From: Viscum album
Taxonomy: Eukaryota; Streptophyta; Magnoliopsida; Santalales; Viscaceae
Assembly (NCBI GenBank): GCA_963277665.1
Contig: OY728121.1
Span: 954,960,097-955,024,096 of the forward strand
Direction: 5' to 3'
DNA length: 64,000 nt
The notes below the pieces were generated by a model. That model saw nothing but the letters and a program-made list of their open reading frames with translations. It was not told where the DNA came from and made no database searches. The position numbers and the translations under genes are program-made. Shown piece after piece: positions 1 through 11,146 of this stretch; position 1 is the first letter of the stretch, and each line of letters starts with the position of its first letter.

Positions 1-31
1 CACCAGGTGCGGCCAAAGCCCAAGAAGGGGT

Positions 32-47
32 GAGTATAAAGATACTC
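32..47 (-). other. GAGTAT/ATACTC hairpin next to CACCCC in the G LTR
   Basis: Six-base arms (32-37 and 42-47) flank a four-base loop. On the minus strand the second arm runs into CACCCC. A similar small stem ending in ACTCAC sits near the 3' part of the E and J LTRs. It may mark the RNA-end (R/U5) part of chromodomain Ty3 LTRs; that role is inference. Confidence 0.4.
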
Positions 48-373
48 GATAGGATGCCCCGAAATCTTGAGGGAGAAACAAATGAGGTACTAAAATGGTG
101 AGTAGTAGACAGAACAAAGAACAGTGTAAGAGTACAGTAAATAGAGTGCAGCTCAACCCAACAAGAGAAATGAAGCACAATAGTCCAAACATGGGGAGTT
201 AGAAACGGTGAGAAGACTAACTTCTCATCAAGTCTTCACTACCTATAGTAGGAGAGTAGACTCGTCCAACCAAGAGGAGCTAGACATGGAAATCACGTGG
301 CATACCTCACGCGTCTTCGCCCCTCCTAGAAGGAGAGTAACTAATCCCAAGGAGTGGGAAAAAATTGGGGTGT

Positions 374-390
374 ATATATATATATATATG
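374..390. repeat. (TA)n microsatellite
   Basis: An uninterrupted alternating TA run of 17 bases inside the G LTR. It creates the Tyr-Ile runs seen in the local open frames, which supports treating those frames as non-coding. Confidence 0.8.
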
Positions 391-615
391 CTCAATAAGA
401 AACCCGAACGAGCATGTAAGGGGATCTCCATCTCCAAGCTCAGCCCAGGAAAATTTTCCAACAGTTCTAAGGATATCCATCACGGATGCCCAAATATCCC
501 ACACGTCAAAGCTGTCTCATCGCTGAACCATACAACCAAGGGTCATGCTCCAGTAATCATGGAGAAAAGTCACTGACTAGCCTCATAGAAAGGGTTGAGT
601 TTGAAAGAAGTTGTC

Positions 616-803
616 AGGTAACCCACTGCCCATCCCAGCTGGAGGGTAAACCATAAGGTCAATGGGTAAACCATTGCCCAGCCCAGAAGGAGGGTAAACC
701 CTGATACACCGATGGGTAACCCACTACCCAGCCCCGCTGGAGGGTAAACCCTCATATGCCGGTGGGTAACCCATTACCCATCCCCACTTGAGGGTAAACC
801 CAG
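616..803. repeat. Tandem repeat, about 50 bp x 4, in the G LTR
   Basis: Four imperfect units start near 616, 664, 714 and 764, spaced 48, 50 and 50 bp. Each has GGGTAAMCCA, a CCCAGCCC-like core, then GGAGGGTAAACC. Degenerate relatives of the GGAGGGTAA part appear at about 245-265 and 318-345 (GGAGAGTA), so the array was probably longer. The GGGTAAACC word resembles plant telomere repeat but the period and surrounding bases do not. Confidence 0.8.
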
Positions 804-2739
804 AACTGTTCTGATAACTCTGTACTGCTCTTGCCATCACTGGGTGTCACTAACATCGCTACCGTGCGTTGGTTCGGAGTGCGACAAAGGAACCTTCAAC
901 CAATGCCCTTTCATACTTCCATATTTAATGAGATCTCGAATGAGACTCCGCATGCTCAAACAGATTACACTGTTTCAATCCTCGTAGAAAAACACGCGAG
1001 ATAGACTATTTACTCTCTTGAAACGGACTCCAGACGAAAACGTTATTCAACACCACTTTATGCCCATACGGCGTCTCGTGGGGCCCACACCTCGGTCCCG
1101 AAAAATGTGGGACGAACTACTCCCTCACGATGCTCTTGGAAAAACGCACCAAAATGACTATTCATACACCCCAAACGGTCCTCTGGTGAAAAAGTCGCAA
1201 GACACTACATGCTGCTTGAAAGACGGCATGTGGGCCCATAACTCAAATCTGGATTCAATGCCTGAAACCACCTTGGACAAATTCTCCTCAACTCTAGGGT
1301 CACAACGCTGCTAACGGCGCCTAAAATGGACTCCAGATGTGCTTGCGCCATCCGAAACAAGAATCTTGGTGAGGCGCTAAATAACACTTAACGGGCATGT
1401 CGTGCCACCGATCCCCCGTCTCGGGAATTAAAAATCCCTGAGACCATCTCAAAACCTATGTCTCGATCTGAGGATCATGTTTCCGTAGATGTCATGAAAA
1501 TATGATACTCTCTTTGAGAGTTAGAGGCATATTAATGCTAATGTATGGAGATGGGGTGGGTCGGACCAGTTCGGTCGGTCCACCCCTTTAGATCGACAAT
1601 CTGCGGCTCGGCTTCGAGGACCGCCCGGTCCACCATGGCCCGCAGTTCACAGCACGGGTTGCGCTGCTACACCCAGATCGGCATGATTCAGTCAGGCATT
1701 TCCCCCATGGGACCCGTGTTTCTTGGGTCTCGGTCCGCTCCCGGGGTCACGACGACCCCGATCTCACGCCGCACGCCGACCGGTGAAGTCGACCAGCACG
1801 CCTCCGCCTGGGGAGCCGCCACACCACCGCCATCCTGGACCACTTTAGAAGCCTCCACCACCGGGACTCATCAGACCGCCGCACAGAGCCACCGAACAGA
1901 CCTGGAACCACCAGAAAACAGGGGTTTTGGCCGAAAAACTTCCTGGGGTCATCCCAAAAACCTTGGGACTCAAAATTTTGATCCGAAAGAATCGTTGGAA
2001 ATCTTGGATCGAGCCCTACTAAAATATGTCCTTATAATGATAATTAAATATCATTTCGACGCTATAAATTTAGTTCAAAGAAGATGCTGTAATTTAAAAT
2101 GAAAACGCAAGGATCCTACCTCACAGGGCATAGCCCGTTGCTTCACAAATGATCCTCCGGAGCTGCAACTACCTTGGAGAGGTGGGGAGAGGATCTTTAA
2201 GAAGGTGGAGGTTCTTTGTTGGGAGAGCTTCTGTCAAAGAGATTCTAAAGGGGAAGAAGGGGGGTGGATGTGTTTAAGTAGGGAAAACTTAATTAAAATT
2301 TAATTAATTTTAAACACCCACCAGTTGGCCCGTACTCGAACTCTCGACAGGGTCGAGGTTAAGCCGCTCCTAGGGTAAAATCCTCATTCTGAGTGGAACG
2401 TTGGTCTCAGAATTTTAATCTGATCCTCCTTTCAGAAGTTATAAAGTTCACGCCCGAGGATGCTAAATTACGAAAATGCCTCTAGTGGTGTTTTCCACAT
2501 AAGGGCTGCGCCCGCGAAAGTTACACCCCACTTAGGGTAAAAGGCATGCTCTGGACTCAACAGTTTCCTCTGTTTTCCCATCCAAGAAACCATTTAGGAG
2601 TTATTCTGTTTATTTGGCATGTCTAGTGTGAACGCACTTAAAATTTAATTTCGGCCACATCGGGGCTCGGAATCACACGCTGTCTGAACACCCTGCTCTG
2701 GAATAACATCAAGAAAAAAAATTCAAAGTCTTATAAGCT

Positions 2740-3060
2740 CAAAACCTAGGTTTTTACAAAACCATTGCTCAAAGCAGGACTGCCTATATATGTATCCCTT
2801 GGTGTCCAATCTTCTTCTTCTTTGTCATTGTTACCACTCCCTACACATGTGTATCCAAACAAATCAATCATCCTAATAGTGTAATATTTTATTATGAAAA
2901 AAATACCTTTGAAATATCTAAGAATCCATTTTCCAATTATAAGATGAGATTTCATTGGTTCACATAGATACCTAGAACATAATGTAAAAACATAGACAAT
3001 ATCTTTTCTTAAATACATTATATATATCAAGATTCCAACCAAAATTCTAAATTACTTTGG
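2740..3060 (-). pseudogene. Copia RT thumb and start of RNase H (element A)
   Basis: In life this part closes the reverse transcriptase and begins the RNase H that degrades the RNA template. A 98-codon minus-strand frame (3042-2746) reads through the copia RT connection: a degenerate YLRKDIVYV (for the usual RPDIAYA), ESHLIIGKWILRYFKG-like residues (usual HW..AKRILRYLKGT), then GYTCVGSGNN for the usual GYTDSDWAG. The catalytic Asp of the RNase H GYTDxDW motif is therefore lost. Near 2755-2740 a one-base shift would restore a WSSKKQ-like end, after which similarity stops at the G LTR. Confidence in copia identity is high; no function is possible. Confidence 0.8.
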
Positions 3061-3399
3061 ATAAACCTTCTTTACTTTCCCTTCTTTGGAAAAAATTATT
3101 CCCATTAAAGTTGGTGTGGATATAGGCCTTGAATATTCCATGCCAAACCTTTTCAGAAGGCCCTTAACATACTTATATTGTGAAATAAAATGGGTTTATT
3201 TTTTTTTGAGACATTTTTAAAACATTAATGTTTTTAATTTCTCATAGAATAGATATTTCAAAAAAGTTATTCATCAGTTGTGAAAACATTTCATAAATTC
3301 CTTCACTATTCCATTTGAATATGATATCATAAACATAAAAAATCACAATACTAGAAACCTCTAGACTTTATTTTTTATAGAGATATTCCTTTTATGTAG

Positions 3400-3850
3400 T
3401 TAAGCTCCTCTATACATGATTCAATTTTGAATACTAATTTCTTGGCACTTACATCAACCCATACAATGCTTTATTCAACTAACAAACATAGATTTATCAT
3501 TTTCCAGGAATGGATCCACACTATTTCTAAACATAAAATTATTCATAGAGATATCCATTAAGAAAATATGGCATCATATTCATATGTAATATCTAATATA
3601 TTTATTGTACTATGACAATAATAATGATTCTGATAATTTCAATCATAGATATTTGGTAAAATGCCTCATCAAAATCAATTTCTTCAATCTATGAGTAACC
3701 TTTATAAACTAGTCATTCCTTGTTTCATATCACTTCACCTTTTTCACTCAGTTAGTCTTAGAATACCCACTCTGTTATAATGAAGATTTTTTTTGGTTTT
3801 GGTAAAAGGTCCAAATTCTCATTCCTCTCAATCTGATCCAACTCTCTATT
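3400..3850 (-). pseudogene. Copia reverse transcriptase, N-terminal and palm part (element A)
   Basis: Across stops, the minus strand at about 3795-3650 reads WVF, then LSEKGEVI, NK, LVYKGYS and IEEIDFDEAF, matching the copia RT block WVFKxKxNxxGxVxRxKARLVxKGYxQxxGIDYDETF. At about 3475-3440 it reads a degenerate KALYGLKQA-type segment. Several codons are C/G to T/A changes, including TGA or TAG where Arg or Gln is expected. I did not locate an intact YVDD in this copy. Confidence 0.75.
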
Positions 3851-5230
3851 CATGTAATCTATCCTATATTGATATTATAAATATTTTTCAACTTATCCTA
3901 GGTAAAACATTTATTATAACAAAGTATATGTAATGATCATCAATGTTATTATAGTTTTAACTTATTTTCCTTTTCCATTAATGATGATATAGAACTCTAC
4001 ATTCTTCCCCATCCTCAAAAAAGATTAACATAATTTCTCTCATCACCTGAGATAGCTGAGTCTGAGTCTTCAATGTGAACATCCTCAATATTATTATTGT
4101 TTTTATAAACATTGTCATGTTTTCTAAATAGACCACTTCATCTTCCATTCCTCTTATATAATTGATTGTGTATGAAAAATTATTATCATAACTTTATATA
4201 ACATTTATATATGTAGATTGAAAAATTATTCATGTATATTTATTAAATTATACATATCCTCCACTATTATGATGGTATCTAGGAAATATTCCATAAAATA
4301 CTCACTGATAAAATTTATTATGATTATTTCCAATGAATTTCATGATGCAATGATCAACAAACACCATTAGGTATTTAAAACTTGTGTCCTCATTTTATTA
4401 CATCTCATAAGGAGTTATATATGATTTTCCCTATAGAATCAATGTTCTTAAATTTTAACAGATCTTCCAATATATTTCCTCCAAAAGTATTAAGAAGTGT
4501 CATATTCAATCAACATAGTCTGTTCTATCTCAACCATACTTCTATTTCTTATTTTAGACACATAATTATAGTGTGGTGTGTATGGTGCACTAAATTAATT
4601 ATTAATTCCTTGCTCTTAAATATAGTATTTAAAATTATCATTTTTATATTATCTAAAAATATTAATTTGAATCTTCATCATAGAAAAATATCATTCATTT
4701 TCAGAACTTATTGGGAAACTCTTAATCTTTTTGAGATCCTCTGAAGTATGTTCCAAAAACATAATACATATATTGTGAATAATATCATCAATAAAGGAAA
4801 TATATTACTAATCTATATTTTTTGAATGATTTCTCATGAGATTTATTATATTATAATATATATTTTCCATGGGAAAATTTTAATGTATCTCAACTTTTAT
4901 ATGAACTGAGCTTGAAATATTCAATTTTTGGAAAATTGATCAATTCCAATATATTATTATTATAATTTTAGTATTATGAAGAATAATTTCCCTATTTTTT
5001 CATTCTCATATTTTTATAGAAGATATATTCAAGATTCTTATTCTATAAATTATTTTAATCCATCATTCCTAGATAGAGTGAACCTTATGCATCTATAACT
5101 TGAAAAAAGATTCCCATGATTCATTTAATTATCATTAAAACATTCTGATATTTATGTATTTTAAAAAACAACTTTTTTTAAAATAACTTCATTTCCTTTA
5201 TCACAAAGTTTTAATACATTAAAAAAAATT
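3850..5230 (-). pseudogene. Presumed integrase region of element A, decayed
   Basis: By position this lies between the protease and RT of element A and so should have held the integrase. I could not recognise the HHCC or D,D35E motifs by eye. The sequence is strongly AT-rich and the only long frame here (4382-4744, plus strand) has no recognisable features. The call is positional. Confidence 0.35.
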
Positions 5231-5425
5231 ATTTAAGTATAATAAAAAATAAATATTATATGGATTTCATTTTTTACTTTCCAATGATATAAGAACAATG
5301 CCTTTAATTATGAGTGACTCATCATTACCAAAATTCACTACTCCTTCATTAAAATCATTTACATTCTTCAAAAATTTCAAATATCCAATCATATATGAAT
5401 AACATCCACTATAAAATATCCAATA
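5230..5425 (-). pseudogene. Copia aspartic protease (element A)
   Basis: The protease would cut the Gag-Pol polyprotein inside the particle. The minus strand reads FYSGCYSYMIGYLKFLKN, then VVNFGNDESLIIKGIV, which lines up with the SIRE-type protease pattern W-x-DSGCSRHMTGDK-x-F ... VTFGDN-x-KGxIIGIG. The catalytic Asp before SGC is replaced by Tyr (a GAT to TAT-type change), so the enzyme would be dead even without the stops elsewhere. Spacing to the zinc knuckle upstream is normal. Confidence 0.7.
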
Positions 5426-5737
5426 TCATTACCCTTTTATTTATCTGAGAGTTGTTTCAACAATTATGGCATTTTAATTACTTTTTTTCTTAATTCTCCT
5501 GCATATTTTGACTATTATCATAAAATAATTTTTGGTCTGGTAACATAAAAAAAAAAGACACCTTTTTTGTAGACATACAAAAGTATAACATCTTCTATTA
5601 ATAGTTTACATAGTTTTAAAATCTATTTTTAGTTTTCAGAATGTATTTTTACAGTATCCTTCTTCATGTTGGTTGAATCCCCATCAAGCACATCCTCAAT
5701 TAATTCCTAGATTCATTATAGTGTTCATTATTAAACC

Positions 5738-5785
5738 AAAACATTTTATTTCTATGCCCAATTAAACTATAATAGAAATAGTATT
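5738..5785 (-). pseudogene. Gag CCHC zinc knuckle with all three Cys lost (element A)
   Basis: The minus strand reads YYFYYSLIGHRNKMFWF. The spacing is that of C-x2-C-x4-H-x4-C, with the His kept, Tyr at the first two Cys positions and Phe at the third. TGT to TAT and TGT to TTT single changes explain this. Nucleocapsid RNA binding would be abolished. Confidence 0.65.
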
Positions 5786-6740
5786 CATATAAAGCATGTT
5801 TTCCTTTGTAATTTACATGGTATCAATAACTATGTACCTAATTTCCACCTTTGTTTCCTCCCACCATGGTACTTTATTTTCTACCAAATATTTTTAAACT
5901 TCTCTCTACCTTCTTATTTATCTTATATTTATTATAACCCTAAATTGAATCTCTAGTTATAGAAAAAAATTATATGATTTTGAAACATTATAAATTTTAA
6001 ATTTTCAACTATGCATGTTTTGGATACATACATAGTCATATTAAATTTTTTCTAAACATGTTCAACCTTTTTTGAACCTCTAAGTTTGATTTTTGTATCC
6101 TTAGGAGGCTAAAATTACCTAGAAATTCCACCAATATCTAAAACAATGGTTTAATTTTTTTATTTTTCACTCAAATTAAATAAATTTTTATTGATAATGA
6201 TCAAAATATTTCTTATTCTCGATTATTCTTAATTCAAGCATGACATTTATTTTCTTCTCTAAATCAAGTAACTTATTCAGATTATCAATCTGTTTTAACA
6301 TCACGGATTTTTCTTTAAGAAAATTTCTCGACTGTTTTATGAATTAAATCCCCTCAAAAACTTATTGTTTACACTTTCATGTATAATTATCATTGAAATA
6401 TGTTATTTTAACTCTATTTTATTCTTAAAATCCATCTGTATTTCATCTTATTATTTATATCTAAAATATTCCTAACATGTAAAATTAACATTATTCACTT
6501 TTTCAATATGTAAATTTTTAGCAACATCTTCACTGGATTTTTATACATTAACATCACTATCATCATCTCCCTCACATTTTGAAAGATATTTTTTTCTTTT
6601 TATATTTTGATAACTTATTATACACTCTTTTTTAGATGGAATTTAGTTCTTAGATTTTTATTTTTAGAGATATTCTTTACTTCTTATCATTTTGATCATT
6701 AAAATCGTCTTCCTTAAGTCTTGGAAAATATATTATAAGA
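5786..6740 (-). pseudogene. Gag middle and C-terminal part (element A)
   Basis: Reading leftward from the element B boundary, the minus strand contains an acidic block KYLSKCEGDDDSDV followed by KSSEDVAKNL, like the Asp/Ser-rich segment after the SIRE-type gag. It continues as a Lys-rich, frame-broken stretch to the zinc knuckle. The N-terminal part of the same gag resumes at 26747 on the other side of the nested B element, in the same orientation, which is the main evidence that B sits inside A. Confidence 0.5.
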
Positions 6741-8161
6741 TGTAAAGTAAAAAACCCCAGTTTCCTTGATCTAGTACCTTAATTTATTACATTGGATCTA
6801 TAAAAATGTTATCATATCAAAAAAGACTAAAAAGTTCATTTTATTTGGAAAACTAGATACAAACATAAGTTTTACATTAAAACATGAAAAATGATAAACA
6901 ACATAGGAACTAATTTTATAAACACTCATATTTTCTATTAATATCTCTAAAATTCATTCATAATATACATCTTGGAAATCTAGGAAAGAATAATACAAAA
7001 GAATTGGGTGAGCTGAGGTGATTAGTAAGGGTAGGAATTAAAGAAAAAGCTAACCAAATTAAAAATAATCAATAAGAAAATGCCATTAAAACGTAATTTT
7101 GAGAATAAAATGCAAGGAGTAAAAGCTGATTAAATAATTCCATATAAATATCTATATTAAAATAAAACATAACCATGGATATTCTACAAGATTAATATTC
7201 ATTTGGATATATCAATTACCAATATCATAATGAGGTAATTTATAGTGCCCGACATCTGAAACATACTTTCAAGGCCTTAACCATGACATATAAAAATAAA
7301 TGGGTCGATCCCCTGCCAAACCCATATAGGAAAATAAAATGAAATGGCCTTATCCAAGTACATATATATTTTGACTCATCAGAACTACTGATGCATCAAG
7401 GGGATATAGTTGGAACCACCCTTAACATACTATATCTAATGCATTCATCAAATGAATGGTGTGAAACATAAAAAATATATACATTCAAAAATTAAATAAA
7501 TTTCCCCAATCAATAAACATAATCACTGACCATTCTGAATAATATTGTGAATGGTATCAAGATATCACATATGTAGTCAAAATGATAATAAAATATTTAA
7601 TAAATAAGGTAGACAATAGTATAAAATATCAATCCAAATAAATCATAATATTTTATAGAGGGTTTTGAAATAAATAAAAATACTCTAATAAGATCGTCAA
7701 GGAATTATTTAGTGAAATACCATTTTTTTACTTTAGAAAGAAGATTTATTTGGGATAAAATGTTTAAATAATTATACTAATTATGGTATTTTAAATAAAT
7801 ATTTATGTTTTACAAAAATACTAACACTTAATTTATCATTTTTAAAACATTCAATTACTTATACTATGATATAATTATATCATATTTTTATTTATAAGAT
7901 CCCTGAATTTTATTTATACTTTAATAGTAGAGGTTATTATTCTACTATATGGATTACTCTTCCTAATGGTTGTGTTACTATTATAGGGTTAAAATTACAA
8001 TTCCTTCGGTATATGTATTCTAATATATAAAAATACTTTTTTTCATTCGTTATTAATTTATAAATTTTGTATTATGTTATTTATATGGTTCTATGTGATT
8101 TATACTATATAAAATACTTATAATAAGAAAAATTACATTGATAAAATTTTGGGAAGTCACA
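6741..8161 (-). mobile_element. Element B 3' LTR (internally deleted, 1.4 kb)
   Basis: On the minus strand it starts TGTGACTTCCCAAAATTTTA at 8161, right after a polypurine tract, and ends near 6741. Its outer 400 bases match 26746-26340 and its inner part (about 6741-7740) matches 13131-14150, the two ends of the split 5' LTR. The roughly 1.9 kb that lies between these parts in the 5' LTR is missing here, with the break near 7750. The LTR family is related to that of element C. The TATA segment of the family falls in the deleted part. Confidence 0.7.
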
Positions 8162-8173
8162 TTCTTCCCTCCT
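8162..8173 (-). other. Polypurine tract of element B
   Basis: On the minus strand AGGAGGGAAGAA directly precedes the LTR start TGTGAC. In Ty3 elements this tract primes plus-strand DNA. It follows the end of the chromodomain reading frame by about 20 bases, as usual for this group. Confidence 0.7.
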
Positions 8174-8184
8174 AAAAAAAATTT

Positions 8185-8420
8185 ATCCTCGAAATTTCCA
8201 AAATGTCACCACATAAAAAGATTTGGGAAGTTCTTCATCATACCTTCATCTAGTTCCAATATTGCCTCTTCAATTTTATGATTTTACAAATGTTACTTTA
8301 CCTACCAAGTAATCTAATTACATGACACCTTATCTCTTTGTTTAGAATCCAGATAAAATCGTTATAGTAAGATAAATCAGGTTCATATTCCATTTCATCA
8401 GATTTGGGAACATGTTTGTG
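8185..8420 (-). pseudogene. Integrase C-terminal chromodomain (element B)
   Basis: The minus strand reads HKIEEAILELDEGMMKNF, PNLF, then NFEDKFFLGG up to the polypurine tract. This matches the Tekay/Del-type chromodomain tail (VEEATWExExxMRxRYPHLF ... FEDE). The first aromatic Trp of ATWE is changed. Such domains bind modified histones and guide insertion into heterochromatin. Stops upstream break the frame. Confidence 0.6.
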
Positions 8421-8424
8421 TCTG

Positions 8425-9567
8425 TCATTTATTTACATAACAAAGTGATATGGGAACCATCATGAACTATGGAAAGGCTTGGTGTTATTTCCAAATGATA
8501 ATCCCTAACAATAATTTTCTCCTAGATTTAAAAAGGTCCAATATACCTAAGGCTTAGATTCCCTTTCTTACCAAACCTTATGGCACCCTTCTATGGAGAT
8601 AATTTTAGAGAAACTTGATATCCCACAAGAAACTCCAAATAATTTCATTGATAATCAAAATAGATTTTTTTTCTATAAAGATCTATTTTGATATGATTTT
8701 GAATATTATTTAACATTTGGGTTGTTTCTTCCGCATGTTATGGGCCTACAAGCTTCCTTTCCCCAACTTCATCCCAAAAAGTTGGTGTATGACATTTCCT
8801 TCTATATGATTCTTCTTCTGGTTCCATTTGAATACTAGAATGGAAACTATTATTAAATTAAAACTCTAAAAATGTTAAATACTAATCCCACATACCTTGT
8901 AAGTCATGTGAGCATGATCTCAAGATTCTTTTTAATGTTTGGAATGTCTTTTATGATTATACATTAGTTTTAGGGTAATAAACAGTGATCCAATGAAGCT
9001 CAATATCAAGATTTTTCTGAAGAATTTTCCTGAATTTTGATTTAAATCCTAGATTATGATCAGATAAAATTAAGAGAGTTTATCCATCATGTATTACAAC
9101 TTCATTAATATAGATTATTATTAGTATCTCTAGTGGAAGATACTCCTGTATAGCGAGGAAATGTGCATATTTGGAAACTCTATCAATAAGAACCCATATT
9201 TCATCACTCGTTCTAAAAGACTTTGCTAATCCTATGAAAAAATACATAGTAATTTCATCCCATTTCAATTTCTAAATATGAATAGGTTTCAGACTCCTCT
9301 AGGATGTTGTATTTCAGCCTTCACCTGTTGATAGACTAAACATCTTGATACAAAATTAGTAATTCCTCGCTTCATATTATCCCACCAGAAATGTTCCTTC
9401 AAATATCTATACATCTTAGTGCTACCAGGATGTATAGAGAAATGTGAGCTATGGAAATCATCCAATAATTCCTTTCTTATCTCGGGTATTGAGGGAACAG
9501 AAATCCTCTTTCTATATTTTAAAACAATATCTTCATTTATGAAATCCACCAAAATCCCATCTTTCAC
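8425..9567 (-). pseudogene. Ty3 integrase (element B)
   Basis: The clearest part is a 92-codon frame, 9567-9289, carrying the zinc-binding HHCC region: FHSSHFSIHPGSTKMYRYL, FWWDNMKRG, then SRCLVYQQVKAE, where the second Cys of C-x2-C is Tyr. A second frame, 9268-9080, carries the start of the catalytic core: KWDEITMYFFIGLAK for the usual KWxxITMDFVTGLP, then WVLIDRVSKYAHFL. The first catalytic Asp (MDF) is therefore Tyr. Below 9080 the rest of the core is not legible by eye. Neighbouring RNase H and chromodomain order is normal. Confidence 0.85.
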
Positions 9568-9599
9568 ATATTAATTTTACTTTGAAAATTATCACCCTC

Positions 9600-11110
9600 A
9601 GAATGAGAACCTTTATTTCATTCAAATATATATGTTTGGGGGAAAAATCGAAAATTTAGTGATGTTTAACCTCTGGTACAATACCCATATCCATAGTTAC
9701 GATATCCATGTGCAAAAGATTTTCTCCAAACCCCATTTTGTTCAAAACTCCATGATCCTTCAAACTCAATTCATCTGCTACCTTATTCCCCTTCCCTAGG
9801 TGATAGGTTATTGAAAAATCATAATCCTTGAGTAGATCAATACATCACATTTGCCTCATTTTGAGTTATTTCTATGAGAAGATATAATTCAAACCCTTGT
9901 GATCTATATATATCGCACATCTTTATCCATATAGATAGTGTCTCCATTTCATCAATGAAAATATTACAACTTCTAACTCAAGATATTGAGTAGGATAGTT
10001 CAGTTCACGATTTTTTAACTTCCCTGATGCAAAGGCAATAAATATATCACTTTTCATCAGGACACATCCTTGTCATTTATTTGAATCATCATTATAAATA
10101 AAAAACCCATTATTCCATGATGGGAGAGTCAAGATCAGAGCATTCACTAATCTCCTATTCAATTATTAAAATAATTCAAGACATTCCTTTTTCCAAATAA
10201 ATGTAACCCCTTTATGAGTAATCTTGGTAAACCAGTCAGGTAATCCAGAAAAATTAAGAATGAAACATGCATAGTAACATTCTAAACAAAATAAACTACA
10301 TACCTATGTTATGTTCAATTGTGTAGTCCATTCCTACAATACCTTTTTATTTTTAGGACCAACTGTGATTCCATCCATAGAGATAATATGGACATGAAGA
10401 ATACAGTTTAAAGTTAGAACTTACACATTATAAACTTCCCATATAACTGATTTCTTCAAAGATTCTCTAAAACAATATGCAAGTGCTTCTCAAGATCATC
10501 ATAGATTTTATATTATTTGAAGATATCATCAATAAAAATCCCAAAAAAGGCATCATGATATTCCCTAAATACTCTATTCATCAAATCCATAAAAATAAGA
10601 GGTGAATTAGTCAGTCCAAATGGGATTAATATAAACTCTTAAAGTCTATACCTCTTTTGAAAAGTTGTATTTCGAATATATTCATTCATTACATGCAACT
10701 GGTGATATGCAGAATGAAGGAAAATCTTTGAAAAATACTGATCCTCATATAGTTGGTCAAATAACTCATCAATGTGAGGAAAAGGATACTTGTTCTTTAT
10801 TATAATAGCATTTATCTCTCTTTACAAAATCCATAACCTCATAGATCCATATTTCATCATAACAAAGAGAATGATGGATCCTATAGAAAAAAACTAGAGA
10901 TAATGAATCCCTTATCACTCAACTCATGTAGTTGTTTTTTATATCCACTAATTTCATAGTGTCCATTCTATAAGGAGTCATTGATATTGGCCTTGTATCA
11001 GGGATTAAATTAATAGAAAACACAACTTCCCACTCTGGAGGATGTACCGGTATTTCCTCATGAAATAAATCGATGTATTAATATAAAATAGGTACATCAT
11101 AAATTTGAAG
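9600..11110 (-). pseudogene. Ty3 RT and RNase H (element B)
   Basis: On the minus strand around 10660-10510 the RT core reads [20 protein letters not shown], then [20 protein letters not shown], matching the plant Ty3 block [20 protein letters not shown] ... [10 protein letters not shown]. The catalytic FIDD lies at 10525-10536 and is intact. RNase H follows to the left but is frame-broken. No continuous frame survives. Confidence 0.75.
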
Positions 11111-11146
11111 ATCAATAGAAGTTATCTATTCTTCTCCCCAAGAATA

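Larger units (their letters stand above)
1..2708 (-). mobile_element. Element G: Ty3/gypsy-type LTR, partial, runs off the left edge
   Basis: This block is clearly richer in G+C and CpG than the AT-rich DNA that starts near 2710. Read on the minus strand it begins with TGTTATTC at 2708, a plausible LTR start. Near its other end it carries GAGTAT-loop-ATACTC followed by CACCCC at about 47-28, the ACTCAC-type motif also seen in the element E and J LTRs. It holds a 50-bp tandem repeat and no coding with any recognisable domain; open frames at 208-576 and 1545-2102 look accidental. It cuts copia element A just after its RNase H begins. I infer a young minus-strand LTR longer than 2.7 kb. Whether it is a 5', 3' or solo LTR cannot be decided, because its far end and any primer site lie outside. 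Confidence 0.5.
2709..6740 (-). mobile_element. Element A, left part: SIRE-like Ty1/copia pol and gag 3' part
   Basis: Reading leftward from 6740, the minus strand gives the gag C-terminal part, a zinc knuckle, protease, a poorly legible integrase region, RT, and the start of RNase H, where the G LTR interrupts it near 2709-2740. The order gag-PR-IN-RT-RH is diagnostic of copia. The rest of the gag, the primer site and the 5' LTR lie beyond the inserted element B, at 26747 and above. Stops and frameshifts run throughout, so no protein can be made. The lineage call (SIRE/Maximus-like) rests on the SGC protease motif, the gag pattern and the LTR end. Confidence 0.7.

Noticed and set aside
208..576. 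A 122-codon plus-strand open frame
   Set aside because: It reads through a TA microsatellite (YIYIYIYM) and minirepeats of the G LTR, and has overlapping minus-strand frames of similar length.
616..803. Interstitial telomere repeat
   Set aside because: GGGTAAACC and AGGGTAAACCC resemble the plant TTTAGGG/CCCTAAA unit, but the real period is about 50 bp and there are no runs of 7-bp units.
1545..2102. A 185-codon plus-strand open frame, the longest in the window
   Set aside because: It lies in the GC-rich LTR of element G, where stops are rare by composition. It is low-complexity in Ser/Thr/Arg, shows no domain, and the DNA has the character of an untranslated LTR region.
4382..4744. A 120-codon plus-strand open frame
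   Set aside because: It is antisense to the integrase region of copia A, is composed of Phe/Ile/Leu/Ser/His as expected of AT-rich noise, and has no domain features.
6736..6740. Target-site duplication of element B (TAAGA against TTAAA at 26747-26751)
   Set aside because: Only three of five bases match, which in AT-rich DNA is not better than chance.
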